A stretch of DNA of 64,000 nucleotides from Rugamonas sp045984285 (GTDB taxonomy: Bacteria > Pseudomonadota > Gammaproteobacteria > Burkholderiales > Burkholderiaceae_D): NCBI RefSeq assembly GCF_045984285.3, contig NZ_JBJQIK030000014.1:1-64000 (forward strand). Direction: 5' to 3'. Both the position numbers and the translations under genes were made by a program. Position 1 is the first letter of the stretch; every line of letters starts with the position of its first letter. Under the pieces are notes generated by a model, which saw only the letters and a list, made by a program, of their open reading frames with translations, was not told the DNA's origin and ran no database searches. This document shows positions 45,535 through 54,602 of this stretch, piece after piece.

Positions 45535-45554
45535 ACGGGGCCCGAAGGCCCCGT
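45535..45554 (-). terminator. Terminator after topB
   Basis: ACGGGGCC and GGCCCCGT form an 8-bp stem with a CGAA tetraloop, and on the minus strand it is followed by TTTGCTTT. It separates topB from the hydrolase-transporter pair. Confidence 0.85.
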
Positions 45555-45567
45555 CGTCTAACTCATC

Positions 45568-48198
45568 TTACCCGGCTGCGGCCGTTTTCTTGGCAGCGGC
45601 TTTTTTGGCAGGCGCCTTTTTCGCTGCAGCCTTCTTCGCCGCCGGTTTGGCGGCGGCCTTGGCTGCAGGCGCCGTGGCCTCGCCTTCCTTCTCCGCAGCC
45701 GCCTTGCCCTTCGCGGGCGCTTTCGCCTTGCGCTCCTCGAACTCGAAGCTGATCTTGCCGTCCTTGCCCTTCACCAGGAAGGCCTTGAACGGGCGGCGCG
45801 TACGCTGCGAGATAAAGCCCGGCAGCAGGTCGGTCTTGCCCTCGTTGAGGAGCTTGGCCATCTGCTCCGGCAGGATCTCCTGCTGCAGGATGATGCGGCC
45901 GCTGCGGAAGTCGCAGGTCTTCGGCTTGGCCACGCTGTGTTCGCACACATAGGCCAGGCCCATCTCGTAGACGCCGCCGTTGCACTTCGGGCATGGGCCG
46001 AGCGCGGTCTGTCCGGTGAAATCGACGCCCTCGCCTTCTTCGCCGTCGTCGTCGTTCTGGCCGAAGTCGAATTCGAGCTTGAAGTTCTTGATCTCTTCAT
46101 CGCGCACGATGCGCAGGATGGCCGCGAACGGACGGCCCATCTTCGAGCGGAAGCCCTGCAGCGGGCCGATGGTGCGGTTCTTCAGCAGCTCTTCCACCTC
46201 GGCGATTTCGAACTGGCGGCTGCCCGGCGTTTTGCTCATCGAGAAATCGCACTTGGTGCAGGCGAAGCGGCGGTAGTTCTCCTTCACCACGCTGCCGCAG
46301 TTCGGGCACGGCGTCTGCAGCGTGGCGTAGTCGCCCGGGATGGTGTCGTTGTCGTATTCCTTGGCGCGCTTGACGATAATCTGCGTCATCTGCGCGATTT
46401 CGCGCATGAATTCCTCGCGCGAGATCTTGCCCTTTTCCATCTGCGACAGCTTGTATTCCCATTCGCCGGTCAGTTCCGGCGCCGTCAGCTCGTTCACGCC
46501 CAGGCCGCGCAGGAGCGTCATCAGCTGCGAGGCTTTCGCGGTCGGAATCAGCTCGCGGCCTTCGCGGATCAGGTACTTCTCCGTCAGCAGGCCTTCGATG
46601 ATGGCGGCGCGCGTGGCCGGCGTGCCCAGGCCCTTGCCGGCCATGGCATCGCGCAGCTCGTCCGAGTCCACCAGCTTGCCCGCGCCTTCCATGGCGGACA
46701 GCAGGGTCGCTTCCGTATAGCGCGCAGGCGGTTTGGTCACCAGGCCGTTCGGCGTTACCGATTCGGTGTGCACCTTCTCGCCCTTGGCCACCGGCACCAG
46801 CGTGCCGCCGCCCTTCTCGTCATCCGCTGCGGCGTCCTTGCCGTAGATGGCCATCCAGCCCGGGTTGGTCATCACCTTGCCCTCAGTCTTGAACTGGTGG
46901 CCCATCACTTCCGTGAAGCGGGTAGTGACCTGGAATTCCGCGGCCGGGAAGAACACGGCCAGGAAGCGGCGCGTCACCAGGTCGTACAGCTTTTGCTCCG
47001 GCTCGGACAGGCCTTTCGGCACCGTGCCGGTCGGGATAATGGCGAAGTGGTCAGAAATCTTCGTGTTGTCGAAGATGCGCTTGTTCGGCTTGACCCAGCC
47101 CTTGTCCAGGATCTGCTTGGCGAACTGGTTGTAGTTATTGCTTTCCTTGAGCGTTTCCAGCGTGGACTTCACGGTGCCGATATAGTCTTCCGGCAGGTGG
47201 CGCGAATCGGTACGCGGATAGGTCAGCACCTTGTGCTTTTCATACAGCGCCTGGGCCAGGCCCAGCGTGTTCTTGGCCGAGAAGCCGAAGCGGCCGTTGG
47301 CCTCGCGCTGCAGGCTGGTAAGGTCGAACAGGGCGGGCGCCATCGAGGTGGTCGGCTTCGACTCCTCGGTGACGTTGCCCTGCTTGCCCTTGCAGGCCAT
47401 GGCGATGGTATCGGCGGCGGCCTTGCTCCACAGGCGCTCGGCGCGCTTCTCCGGATCGTTCTCGTCTTTTTTGAAATTCGTGTCCAGCCAGCGGCCTTCA
47501 TAGATGCCGGCGGCGCACACGAATTCCGCGCGCACTTCCCAGTAATCGCGCGGCACGAATTTCTTGATCTTCTCTTCGCGCTCCACCACGATGGACAGGG
47601 TTGGCGTCTGCACCCGGCCCACGGTGGTCAGGTAGAAGCCGCCCTCCTTCGAGTTGAAGGCGGTCATGGCGCGAGTGCCGTTGATGCCGATCAGCCAGTC
47701 GGCTTCGGAACGGCAGCGCGCGGCATCGGCCAGCGGCAGCATCTCGTCGTCGCTGCGCAGGTGGGCAAAGCCGTCGCGGATGGCGGCCGGCGTCATCGAC
47801 TGCAGCCACAGGCGCTTGACGGGCTGCTTCGCCTTTGCGTTCTGCGCGATCAGGCGGAAGATCAGCTCCCCTTCGCGGCCCGCGTCGCATGCGTTGATCA
47901 GGCCGGTCACGTCCTTGCGCTTGATCAGCTTGTTGAGCACCTTGAGGCGGCTCTCGGTCTTGGCGATGGGGTTCAGCGCGAAGTACGGGGGAATCATCGG
48001 CAGGTGCGTAAAGCTCCATTTGCCGCGCTTGACGTCGTACTCTTCCGGCACCGCGATTTCCAGCAGGTGGCCTACGGCGGAGGACAGGACGTATTCATCG
48101 GATTCAAAGTACTCATCGTGCTTCGTGAAGCCGCCAAGCGACTTCGCGATGTCGTTCGCGACAGAAGGCTTCTCGGCAATGATGAGGGTTTTGCTCAT
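45568..48198 (-). CDS. topB: DNA topoisomerase III (type IA)
   Basis: Single-strand-passing topoisomerase that decatenates DNA. The 876-aa protein starts with the Toprim domain (KTLIIAEKPSVANDIAKSLGG, ACDAGREGELIFR), has the active-site Tyr in VLTYPRTDSRHLP, and the C terminus carries Cys pairs of zinc-ribbon type (CPNCGSVV..CTKC, CPKCNGG..CEHS) and ends in a long Lys/Ala tail (PAAKKAAAKKAPAKKAAAK) that probably adds DNA affinity. It follows smg in the conserved LysM-dprA-smg-topB order. Confidence 0.95.
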   Translation of the reverse strand: MSKTLIIAEKPSVANDIAKSLGGFTKHDEYFESDEYVLSSAVGHLLEIAVPEEYDVKRGKWSFTHLPMIPPYFALNPIAKTESRLKVLNKLIKRKDVTGLINACDAGREGELIFRLIAQNAKAKQPVKRLWLQSMTPAAIRDGFAHLRSDDEMLPLADAARCRSEADWLIGINGTRAMTAFNSKEGGFYLTTVGRVQTPTLSIVVEREEKIKKFVPRDYWEVRAEFVCAAGIYEGRWLDTNFKKDENDPEKRAERLWSKAAADTIAMACKGKQGNVTEESKPTTSMAPALFDLTSLQREANGRFGFSAKNTLGLAQALYEKHKVLTYPRTDSRHLPEDYIGTVKSTLETLKESNNYNQFAKQILDKGWVKPNKRIFDNTKISDHFAIIPTGTVPKGLSEPEQKLYDLVTRRFLAVFFPAAEFQVTTRFTEVMGHQFKTEGKVMTNPGWMAIYGKDAAADDEKGGGTLVPVAKGEKVHTESVTPNGLVTKPPARYTEATLLSAMEGAGKLVDSDELRDAMAGKGLGTPATRAAIIEGLLTEKYLIREGRELIPTAKASQLMTLLRGLGVNELTAPELTGEWEYKLSQMEKGKISREEFMREIAQMTQIIVKRAKEYDNDTIPGDYATLQTPCPNCGSVVKENYRRFACTKCDFSMSKTPGSRQFEIAEVEELLKNRTIGPLQGFRSKMGRPFAAILRIVRDEEIKNFKLEFDFGQNDDDGEEGEGVDFTGQTALGPCPKCNGGVYEMGLAYVCEHSVAKPKTCDFRSGRIILQQEILPEQMAKLLNEGKTDLLPGFISQRTRRPFKAFLVKGKDGKISFEFEERKAKAPAKGKAAAEKEGEATAPAAKAAAKPAAKKAAAKKAPAKKAAAKKTAAAG

Positions 48199-48436
48199 TT
48201 ATTGGGTTCTCGCTTGCTTTTTATATGGGTTCGGCAGGCCGCATCATACATGGATTGGCTGCGGACCCGGAAGTTTCCACAATCTTGCTCTATGTACATT
48301 ATCACCGGACTAATAATAAGCGGCCTTTCAAGGGCGACGCAAGCAAACAGCGTCCGGACGCACGGCCGGACCGCTTTACAATTTGCTTTTTTGGCAATAA
48401 TGCTGCACGCCGGGAAACGGTGCAGCGGGGCCGGAA

Positions 48437-48901
48437 TCAGTGCAGCAGGCGGGGCGCCTGGTCTTCGTCCGAAGCGAAGAGATCGTCGAACATCAGCGCG
48501 TCCGGCTCCTTGCCCTGGCTCCACAGCAGCATCAGGACAATGATCTTCAGTTTGCCCAGGTTCACCGGCGCTTCTTCCAGCGCCAGCGCGCGTTCGATCA
48601 CGATTTCGCGCTGCAGGGGCGACAGCACCTTGGCGCTTTCGAGGAACTGGATGAAGCCGATGGCTTGCGAACCCAGCACATCCTTCTCTTCGTCAACATA
48701 GAAGCGCGTGCCGGTCGACAAGGCCGTCAGCGATTGCTCCACGCCTGCCAGGGCGGTCAGGTCGTTGAGCCAGACCAGCGCTTCCGAGATCTCCACGTCG
48801 TCGAAGCCGACAGCCGATAGCTTCTTGGCCAGAGCCGCCGGTTCAGGGCATGCTTCGGGCCGGTAATAGGTTTCGTAAAGATAAACAAGGATGTCGAACA
48901 T
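48437..48901 (-). CDS. smg: Smg family protein (DUF494)
   Basis: A 154-aa acidic helical protein: MFDILVYLYETYYRPEACPE, LSAVGFDDVEISEALVWLNDL, IGFIQFLESAKVLSPLQREIVIERAL and KIIVLMLLWSQGKEPDALMFDDLF. This matches Smg, long known next to dprA, def and fmt in proteobacteria; its role is unclear. Start: ATG at 48901 at the family start; the upstream open part (to 48958) overlaps dprA. Confidence 0.93.
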   Translation of the reverse strand: MFDILVYLYETYYRPEACPEPAALAKKLSAVGFDDVEISEALVWLNDLTALAGVEQSLTALSTGTRFYVDEEKDVLGSQAIGFIQFLESAKVLSPLQREIVIERALALEEAPVNLGKLKIIVLMLLWSQGKEPDALMFDDLFASDEDQAPRLLH

Positions 48902-48954
48902 GGGCTCTACTCTATCAGCATCGCTCGCCACGGCACAAGTCCCGCACGCTTGCC

Positions 48955-50139
48955 TCAACGGCGCAAACGGCGGAACAGGCCGCCCGGCAAGCGTTCGATC
49001 AAACCGGCCAGTTCCAGAGCGAGCAGGCTGGCCTGCGTGGCCGCCACATCCAGGCGCAGATGGCGTGCCAGTGCATCCGCAGTCAAGGGATCGAAACTGA
49101 GGACATCCAACAACACATCGGCCGCGCGTTCAAGTTCATTGATCAACATTGTTTCGCGCGGCGGCGAGGACAGGCCCAGGCCATGTAACACATCGTCGTT
49201 GGTTTCCACCAGCACGGCGCCGTCGCGCAGCAGGCGGTGACAGCCGCGGCTCAGCGTGGCATGGATGGAGCCGGGGATGGCAAACACCTCGCGGTTCTGC
49301 TTCAGCGCGGCGTTGGCCGTAACGAGCGAGCCCGATGCCGTTGCCGCTTCCACCACCAGCACGCCGCGCGACAGGCCGCTGATGATGCGGTTGCGCACCG
49401 GGAACTGCCAGGCGCAGGGCGGCGTGCCCAAAGGGAATTCGCTGACGATGCAACCCTGCTCCGCCAGCTCATGCGCCAGCGCTTCGTTGGCGCGCGGGTA
49501 GATGCGGTCGGCGCCGGTGGCGATCACGGCCACGCTGGAGCCGCGGCCGCGCAGGCCGCCGCGGTGCGCGCCGGCGTCGATGCCGCGCGCCAGGCCGGAC
49601 ACGATGGTCAATCCTGCATCCGATAAACATTGGCCGAAGTGCTCGGCATTCAGCTTGCCTTGCATCGATGCGTTGCGGCTGCCGACGATGGCAAAGCACT
49701 GGCCGCGCAGCAAGGCCGCGTTTCCTTTTATATACAGCAGCAAGGGTGGATCGTCGATCTGGCGCAGCAGCGGCGGATAGTGCGGATCGTCCAGCGCCAT
49801 CAGGCGGTTGCCGGGCTGCGCGGCCCATTCAAGGGTACGTTGCGCCAGCGCGCGCAGCTCGTCGCCGGGCGCCGCGCACAGGCTGCGCAGCTGGCCGGTG
49901 GACAGGTCACAGCCGATATCGCCGGCCGCCTCCACATCGGCTTCGGTGCCGGGCAAGGCCGGCGGCAGCGCCAGCAGGGCCTCCCTTGCGGCGCTTGGCG
50001 TGCCGAAGCGCCGCACCAGCGCGGCGGCGGTCATGCGGCCCACGCCCTCGGCAAGGCCGAAATGCAACCAGGACGCTAACACTTCGGCGTCCTGGTGAAT
50101 GGTGTCCGGGGTATCCGTGGCTTGCACGGCGTCGCTCAC
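48955..50139 (-). CDS. dprA: DNA processing protein DprA
   Basis: Loads RecA onto incoming single-stranded DNA during natural transformation. The 394-aa protein has an N-terminal SAM-like helical part, the Rossmann-like core (FAIVGSRNASMQGKLNAEHFGQ, IVSGLARGIDAGAHRGGL, AVIATGADRIYPRAN, SEFPLGTPPCAWQFPVRNRIISGLSRGVLVVEA) and a C-terminal winged helix (LDVLSFDPLTADALARHLRLDVAATQASLLALELAGLIERLPGG truncated here for length). Start is GTG at 50139, overlapping the stop of the LysM gene (GTGA). Confidence 0.95.
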   Translation of the reverse strand: MSDAVQATDTPDTIHQDAEVLASWLHFGLAEGVGRMTAAALVRRFGTPSAAREALLALPPALPGTEADVEAAGDIGCDLSTGQLRSLCAAPGDELRALAQRTLEWAAQPGNRLMALDDPHYPPLLRQIDDPPLLLYIKGNAALLRGQCFAIVGSRNASMQGKLNAEHFGQCLSDAGLTIVSGLARGIDAGAHRGGLRGRGSSVAVIATGADRIYPRANEALAHELAEQGCIVSEFPLGTPPCAWQFPVRNRIISGLSRGVLVVEAATASGSLVTANAALKQNREVFAIPGSIHATLSRGCHRLLRDGAVLVETNDDVLHGLGLSSPPRETMLINELERAADVLLDVLSFDPLTADALARHLRLDVAATQASLLALELAGLIERLPGGLFRRLRR

Positions 50140-51245
50140 TCCGCAGTTTTAGCGACGTCGCCAACCTCCACGGGTTCCGTCACTTGCATGATCAGGCCGT
50201 AAGAAACGTGCTTGAACACGCGGAAGATAAACAGGCTGCCCACTTCTTCATCCGGCAGCTTGACCTTAGGCTGGCCCAGGTTGTGCCAGCCTTTGCTGGC
50301 GCCCGGATCCGTCACCGTCTGCCCCCGATGGTACAGCTGCAGCACGGAGCCGACATCGAGTCCGTCAAGCTTTCCGCGATTAATGCTGACCACCTGGTTC
50401 TGGCCGGCATGGGTCACGCCGTTATAGATGGCGAGCACGCGCGCTTCCACCGCCACTTCGGGCGGATGCGGCACATAGTTCTGCATCGGCATCGGCGGCG
50501 CCTGCATCAGCAGGTCGCCCTTGCCCATTTCTTCCTTCGCGCTGGCGACCACGAAGGTGTGCACATCGGTGCCGGGCTCCGCTTCCTTCTGCAGCTTCAG
50601 GGTGCCGAGATAGAAGGCTTCCTGCGCCACCACGGCCCTGGTGACGGGATCGCGCAGCGGCTTGCCGGGACGGAATACCTGGAAGGACGTGCCGCCATTC
50701 AGCTTGCCGCGCACATAGGCCTTGTCGCCCTTGCCGATGAAGACATGGTTTTCCTGCGTGGCGATGATGCGCGGCGCATCCTTGAGTTCATCGCCTTCGA
50801 TGATCAGCGGTTCGGTGAGGAAGGGTTCGATCACGCCGCTCGGAATCGAGGTCACGGCATCCTTGCCCAGGCCCTGCATGCGCAGCTGGGGCGACAGGCG
50901 CAGCGTGGACGGATCGCCCGCGCCGCCACTGCCATCGCCGCCAACGCGGTTGCCCAGGCGCAGCCGGCCGGCCTTGCGGTCGAACCAGATGATCTGGCCG
51001 GGATAGATCCAGTGCGGGTTGGCGATTTCTTCGCGGTTCATGCCCCACACCTGCGGCCAGCACCAGGGCTTTTCGAGGAAGGTGCCGGAAATGTCCCACA
51101 GGGTGTCGCCCTTGACTACCACGTGCTGGTCCGGCGCATTGGGCTTGAATTCGCAGCGCATCTGGGCCAGCGCGGAGACGGCCGGCACTACGGTCAACAG
51201 GGCCGCCGCGAACAGGCGGGCGCCGACTGTGTTAAAATTTTTCAT
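50136..51245 (-). CDS. LysM domain protein, secreted
   Basis: A 369-aa protein with a signal peptide (MKNFNTVGARLFAAALLTVVPAVSALAQ). Next is a LysM-like region (DQHVVVKGDTLWDISGTFLEKPWCWPQVW and NPHWIYPGQIIWF), which binds peptidoglycan sugars. The rest is beta-rich with several repeats of a barrel kind. This gene is conserved upstream of dprA in Burkholderiales. Probably periplasmic. Start: ATG at 51245; the longer frame to 51305 has no signal peptide. Divergent from def. Confidence 0.9.
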   Translation of the reverse strand: MKNFNTVGARLFAAALLTVVPAVSALAQMRCEFKPNAPDQHVVVKGDTLWDISGTFLEKPWCWPQVWGMNREEIANPHWIYPGQIIWFDRKAGRLRLGNRVGGDGSGGAGDPSTLRLSPQLRMQGLGKDAVTSIPSGVIEPFLTEPLIIEGDELKDAPRIIATQENHVFIGKGDKAYVRGKLNGGTSFQVFRPGKPLRDPVTRAVVAQEAFYLGTLKLQKEAEPGTDVHTFVVASAKEEMGKGDLLMQAPPMPMQNYVPHPPEVAVEARVLAIYNGVTHAGQNQVVSINRGKLDGLDVGSVLQLYHRGQTVTDPGASKGWHNLGQPKVKLPDEEVGSLFIFRVFKHVSYGLIMQVTEPVEVGDVAKTAE

Positions 51246-51432
51246 GAAATCATCCGTTACGTGCGGCATCGACGCAGGCCTGAAAGGCTTGCCGTAGTGA
51301 ATCAAATTCTGCCCATATTACCCTTAACTAGCAAGAGAAACCACGCGCTGCCGCCAGCCGACTCTGTTGCATTTTTGTGGTGGGCAAAGGCCGATTCAGC
51401 AACATTCTTATCAAGTCACCAAGCACAGTAGT

Positions 51433-51972
51433 ATGGCCAAACTGAATATTCTCCGCTATCCCGATCCGCGCCTGCACAAGGTCGCCCAGCCCGTGACCGT
51501 GTTCGACGAGCGTCTTGCCACGCTGGTCGCCGACATGGCTGAAACCATGTATGACGCACCGGGCATCGGCCTCGCGGCAACCCAGGTCGACGTGCACGAG
51601 CGCGTGATCGTCATCGACCTCAGCGAAACGAAAGATGCGCTGCAGGTCTTCATCAATCCCGAAATCCTGTGGGCCAGCGACGAGCGCAAGGTCTACGACG
51701 AAGGCTGCCTGTCGGTGCCCGGCATTTACGACGACGTGGAACGCCCGTCCAAAGTGAAGGTGCGCGCGCAGGACGTGAAAGGCGAGTTCTTCGAGATCGA
51801 CTGCGACGAGCTGCTGGCTGTCTGCATCCAGCACGAAATGGACCACCTGATGGGCAAGGTATTCGTGGAATACCTGTCGCCGCTGAAGCGCAACCGCATC
51901 AAGACCAAGCTGCTGAAGGAAGAACGCGGCATGGAGCGCGAGAAGCAGCTGCGCGCCAACGGCCGCCGCTGA
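51433..51972 (+). CDS. def: Peptide deformylase
   Basis: Removes the formyl group from the N-terminal Met of new proteins. The 179-aa protein has the three motifs GIGLAATQV, EGCLSVP and QHEMDHLMG; the Cys and two His bind the metal. The start at 51433 (MAKLNILRYPDPRLHK) is the family start; no good Shine-Dalgarno sequence is present. It is followed by fmt 17 bases later, the partner that adds the formyl group to initiator tRNA. Confidence 0.97.
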   Translation: MAKLNILRYPDPRLHKVAQPVTVFDERLATLVADMAETMYDAPGIGLAATQVDVHERVIVIDLSETKDALQVFINPEILWASDERKVYDEGCLSVPGIYDDVERPSKVKVRAQDVKGEFFEIDCDELLAVCIQHEMDHLMGKVFVEYLSPLKRNRIKTKLLKEERGMEREKQLRANGRR

Positions 51973-51989
51973 TACCGAAAGGGGACTCG

Positions 51990-52949
51990 ATGAAAGTCAT
52001 CTTTGCCGGCACGCCCGAGTTTGCGGCGGTGGCCCTGCAGGCCCTGCACGAAGCAGGTTTCGAGATTCCCCTGGTGCTGACCCAGCCCGACCGCCCGGCC
52101 GGGCGCGGCATGCACCTGCAGCCGTCCGCGGTGAAGCAGTATGCGGTGGCGCATGGCATGCCGGTGGCGCAGCCGCTGTCGCTGCGCATGGACGCGAAGG
52201 ATCCGCAGCGCGCGCAGGAAGCCCGCGAAGCCCACGAGCGGCTGCTGGCCACCGATTACGATGTGATGGTGGTGGCGGCCTACGGCCTGATCCTGCCGCG
52301 CTCCACGCTCGATATCAAACCCTGCATCAATATCCACGGTTCGCTGCTGCCGCGCTGGCGCGGCGCCGCGCCGATCCACCGCGCGATCGAAGCGGGCGAT
52401 GCGGAGACCGGCGTGACCATCATGCAGATGGAAGAAGGCCTGGATACGGGCCCCATGCTGCTGATCGAACGCACGCCCATCGGCCCGCAGGATACGACGG
52501 CCGTGCTGCATGACCGCATCGCCGCCATGGGCGCGCAGATGATCGTGAAGGTGCTGCGCAAGATGGAACAGGGCATTGTGGAAGCCGTGCCGCAGCCGGA
52601 AGCCGGCGTGACGTACGCGGCCAAGATTGCCAAGGAAGAAGCGGTGCTGGACTTCACCCAGTCCGCGCGCGACATCGGGCGCAGGATCCGCGCCTTCAAT
52701 CCCTTCCCCGGCGCGCACGGCGAAGTGGACGGCACCGTCATCAAGCTGTGGGGCGCCGAGGTGCTGGACGCGGGCAGCGATGCCCCTGCGGGCAAGGTGC
52801 TGGCCGCCGACGCGCAGCACGGCATCGTGGTGGCCTGCGGCGGTGGCGGCGCGCTGCGCCTGACCGAGCTGCAGAAACCGGGCGGCAAACGGCTGCCGGC
52901 CGCGGAATTCATCAAGGGCTTCGCGCTCGAAGGCAAGACCTTCACCTGA
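51990..52949 (+). CDS. fmt: Methionyl-tRNA formyltransferase
   Basis: Formylates Met-tRNA(fMet). The 319-aa protein begins MKVIFAGTPEFAAVALQAL and has the catalytic block INIHGSLLPRWRGAAPIHR (Asn and His) and the Asp in EEGLDTGPML, plus a C-terminal OB-like tRNA-binding domain. Start at 51990 has AAAGGGGA upstream. Cotranscribed with def. Confidence 0.97.
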   Translation: MKVIFAGTPEFAAVALQALHEAGFEIPLVLTQPDRPAGRGMHLQPSAVKQYAVAHGMPVAQPLSLRMDAKDPQRAQEAREAHERLLATDYDVMVVAAYGLILPRSTLDIKPCINIHGSLLPRWRGAAPIHRAIEAGDAETGVTIMQMEEGLDTGPMLLIERTPIGPQDTTAVLHDRIAAMGAQMIVKVLRKMEQGIVEAVPQPEAGVTYAAKIAKEEAVLDFTQSARDIGRRIRAFNPFPGAHGEVDGTVIKLWGAEVLDAGSDAPAGKVLAADAQHGIVVACGGGGALRLTELQKPGGKRLPAAEFIKGFALEGKTFT

Positions 52950-53012
52950 GCCGTTGCCGCCGCCCTGCCCTTGCGCTAAGCTTGGCGGCAACCCAACTCA
53001 TCCCCCAAACCT

Positions 53013-53915
53013 ATGGACCAACTGGCAGCGCTGCGTGCCCTGCGCCGTGTCGTGGAGCTTGGCAGCTTTACGGCTGCGGGCGATGCCATGGGGATTTCGC
53101 ACACCATCGTCTCGCGCCAGGTCCGCCAGCTGGAAACGCATCTCGGCGCGCAGCTGCTGAACCGCACCACGCGCCGCTTCGCGCTGACCGATGCGGGACG
53201 CGACTACTACGAAGCGAGCAAACAGATCCTCGATGCGCTGGACGATGCCGACCGCGCTGTCGGCCGGCACCAGGCGCGGCCCACGGGCACCTTGCGCATC
53301 AATGCGCCGATGGCATTCGGCGTCATGGAGCTATCGCAATGGCTGCCGCAGTTCATCGCTCAATATCCCGAACTGCACGTGGACCTGGTCTGCAATGACC
53401 GGCTGGTCGACATGATCGAGGAAGGGTTCGATGTGGCGCTGCGCCTCACGCGCGAGATGCCCGATTCGACGACGGTTGCGCGCCGCCTTGCCTCAAGCCG
53501 CGTGCTGCTGGTGGCCAGCAAGGACTACCTGAAGCGCCACGGCACGCCGCGCACGCCGGACGACCTGCTGCAGCATAACTGCATGGTCTACACCCAGGTG
53601 GCGCGGCCATGGGACTGGACATTCGAACTGCCGGACGGCTCGCGGCAGACGGTACAGGTGAAGGGGAAGTTCCAGGCCAACACCGGTATCGCCCTGCGCG
53701 GCGCAGCGCTGGCCGGTAACGGCATTGCGACCACGGCGTCCTTCATCGTGCACGAAGACATGCGGCGCGGGGACCTGGTGCAGGTGCTGCCGGACTATCC
53801 GATGAAGCCGCGCGAGCTGTACGCCATGTATCCGCACAACCGCCACCTCTCCCCCAAAGTCCGCGTCTTTGTCGACTTCGCCGCCGCGGTCTACCGCGAC
53901 CGCGACTGGGATTGA
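53013..53915 (+). CDS. LysR family transcription regulator
   Basis: A 300-aa protein: N-terminal winged helix-turn-helix (MDQLAALRALRRVVELGSFTAAGDAMGISHTIVSRQVRQLE truncated to its first part), linker helix and a C-terminal inducer domain (LRINAPMAFGVMELSQWLPQFIAQYP, MIEEGFDVALRLTR). It is the subtype that controls small metabolic or efflux genes. The nearest divergent genes are not across a shared promoter, so its target cannot be named. Its last 25 bases overlap the end of the antitoxin-like gene on the other strand. Confidence 0.93.
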   Translation: MDQLAALRALRRVVELGSFTAAGDAMGISHTIVSRQVRQLETHLGAQLLNRTTRRFALTDAGRDYYEASKQILDALDDADRAVGRHQARPTGTLRINAPMAFGVMELSQWLPQFIAQYPELHVDLVCNDRLVDMIEEGFDVALRLTREMPDSTTVARRLASSRVLLVASKDYLKRHGTPRTPDDLLQHNCMVYTQVARPWDWTFELPDGSRQTVQVKGKFQANTGIALRGAALAGNGIATTASFIVHEDMRRGDLVQVLPDYPMKPRELYAMYPHNRHLSPKVRVFVDFAAAVYRDRDWD

Positions 53916-54271
53916 TTCATCTCCGCCGCCATCTCTTCCAGGAGGAAGATGATTTTCCCTTCGGACTTTTCGGTCCCGTCTGCCAGCGCCTCATAAAGGT
54001 CCGCGGCAATTGGTACTGAATGTGGAGGTATGCGCGGCCCCGACGGCAAGGGAATCGCGCGAAGCAATTCCTCATCCGAGATTTCGTCCAGATCATCATC
54101 CAGCGAATCAGCGTCGCCAAGCGGGTAGACCGGTTCGGGCATGTTGAGTCGCCGCCGCAGGTAGTCGTTAATACCCGCATCATAGTCGCCTCCCCTGCTT
54201 TTCAATGTTCGGTAGAGCCTCTCCCCGATCTGAACCATGTAGATTTGAACCTCATCATCTGGAGCATTCAT
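53891..54271 (-). CDS. Likely antitoxin partner of BrnT, atypical two-module protein
   Basis: A 126-aa acidic protein. Residues about 8-42 (VQIGERLYRTLKSRGGDYDAGINDYLRRRLN, shown only in part by LKSRGGDYDAG and NDYLRRRLN) resemble the C-terminal ribbon-helix-helix of BrnA antitoxins, where a strand is followed by a GxG(Y)..RIN..LR pattern. Here it is at the N terminus. Then comes an acidic linker (LGDADSLDDDLDEISDEELL) and a second helical module (VPIAADLYEALADG, IIFLLEEMAAE). Its start lies inside the last 17 bases of brnT, so the two are coupled. An autoregulating antitoxin is inferred from position and this motif. Confidence 0.65.
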   Translation of the reverse strand: MNAPDDEVQIYMVQIGERLYRTLKSRGGDYDAGINDYLRRRLNMPEPVYPLGDADSLDDDLDEISDEELLRAIPLPSGPRIPPHSVPIAADLYEALADGTEKSEGKIIFLLEEMAAEMNQSQSRSR

Positions 54272-54521
54272 AACCCTTCCTTTCCTTACGAGTCGCCTTC
54301 CGCGCAGAAATAATCCTGATCAGGTGGCCTCGCTCTACATAAATAACGTGAAGCAGTCCTACCGTAGACGGACCAGTTGCCACGATCCGTGGCTCGCCGT
54401 GTTCAATATCCGCGGCGTGGCGCGTCAAGGATGAATCAAACACGGAAACCGCATCCCAAAACGAGATGCCATGCTTCCGTTTGTTGATGCGCTCCTTATC
54501 TGGATCCCAGTCGAATTGCAT
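54255..54521 (-). CDS. brnT: BrnT family toxin
   Basis: An 88-aa basic protein of the type II toxin family that acts as a ribonuclease. Family features: FDWDPDKERINKRKHGISFWDAVSVF at the N terminus (FxWDxxK...N..KHGxxF), HGEPRIVATG in the middle, and the C-terminal IRIISARKATRKERKGYE (RIISAR.AT..E...Y). A TATACT on the minus strand about eleven bases upstream leaves little leader and no Shine-Dalgarno sequence. The toxin-first gene order is normal for brnTA. Confidence 0.9.
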   Translation of the reverse strand: MQFDWDPDKERINKRKHGISFWDAVSVFDSSLTRHAADIEHGEPRIVATGPSTVGLLHVIYVERGHLIRIISARKATRKERKGYECSR

Positions 54522-54549
54522 CAGGCGCTTTCAGTATAGAGCGCCATAA

Positions 54550-54576
54550 GGGGCGCACAAGTGAAGTGTGCGCCCC
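54550..54576 (-). terminator. Hairpin after the tautomerase gene
   Basis: GGGGCGCACA and TGTGCGCCCC form a perfect 10-bp stem with a 7-base loop, placed between the end of the isochorismatase-tautomerase pair and the BrnT promoter. It has only a short T-rich tail on the minus strand. Confidence 0.65.
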
Positions 54577-54602
54577 GGGGAAGAATCGGATGTTGGGGTG
54601 GA

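Noticed and set aside
48195..48524. 109-codon minus-strand frame in the gap between topB and smg
   Set aside because: It overlaps the end of smg, has no recognisable content and no ribosome binding site; the 238-base gap appears to hold only leader sequence.
52955..52992. TTGCCGCC/GGCGGCAA inverted repeat after fmt
   Set aside because: Short arms with a long loop and no T run; not enough to call a terminator.
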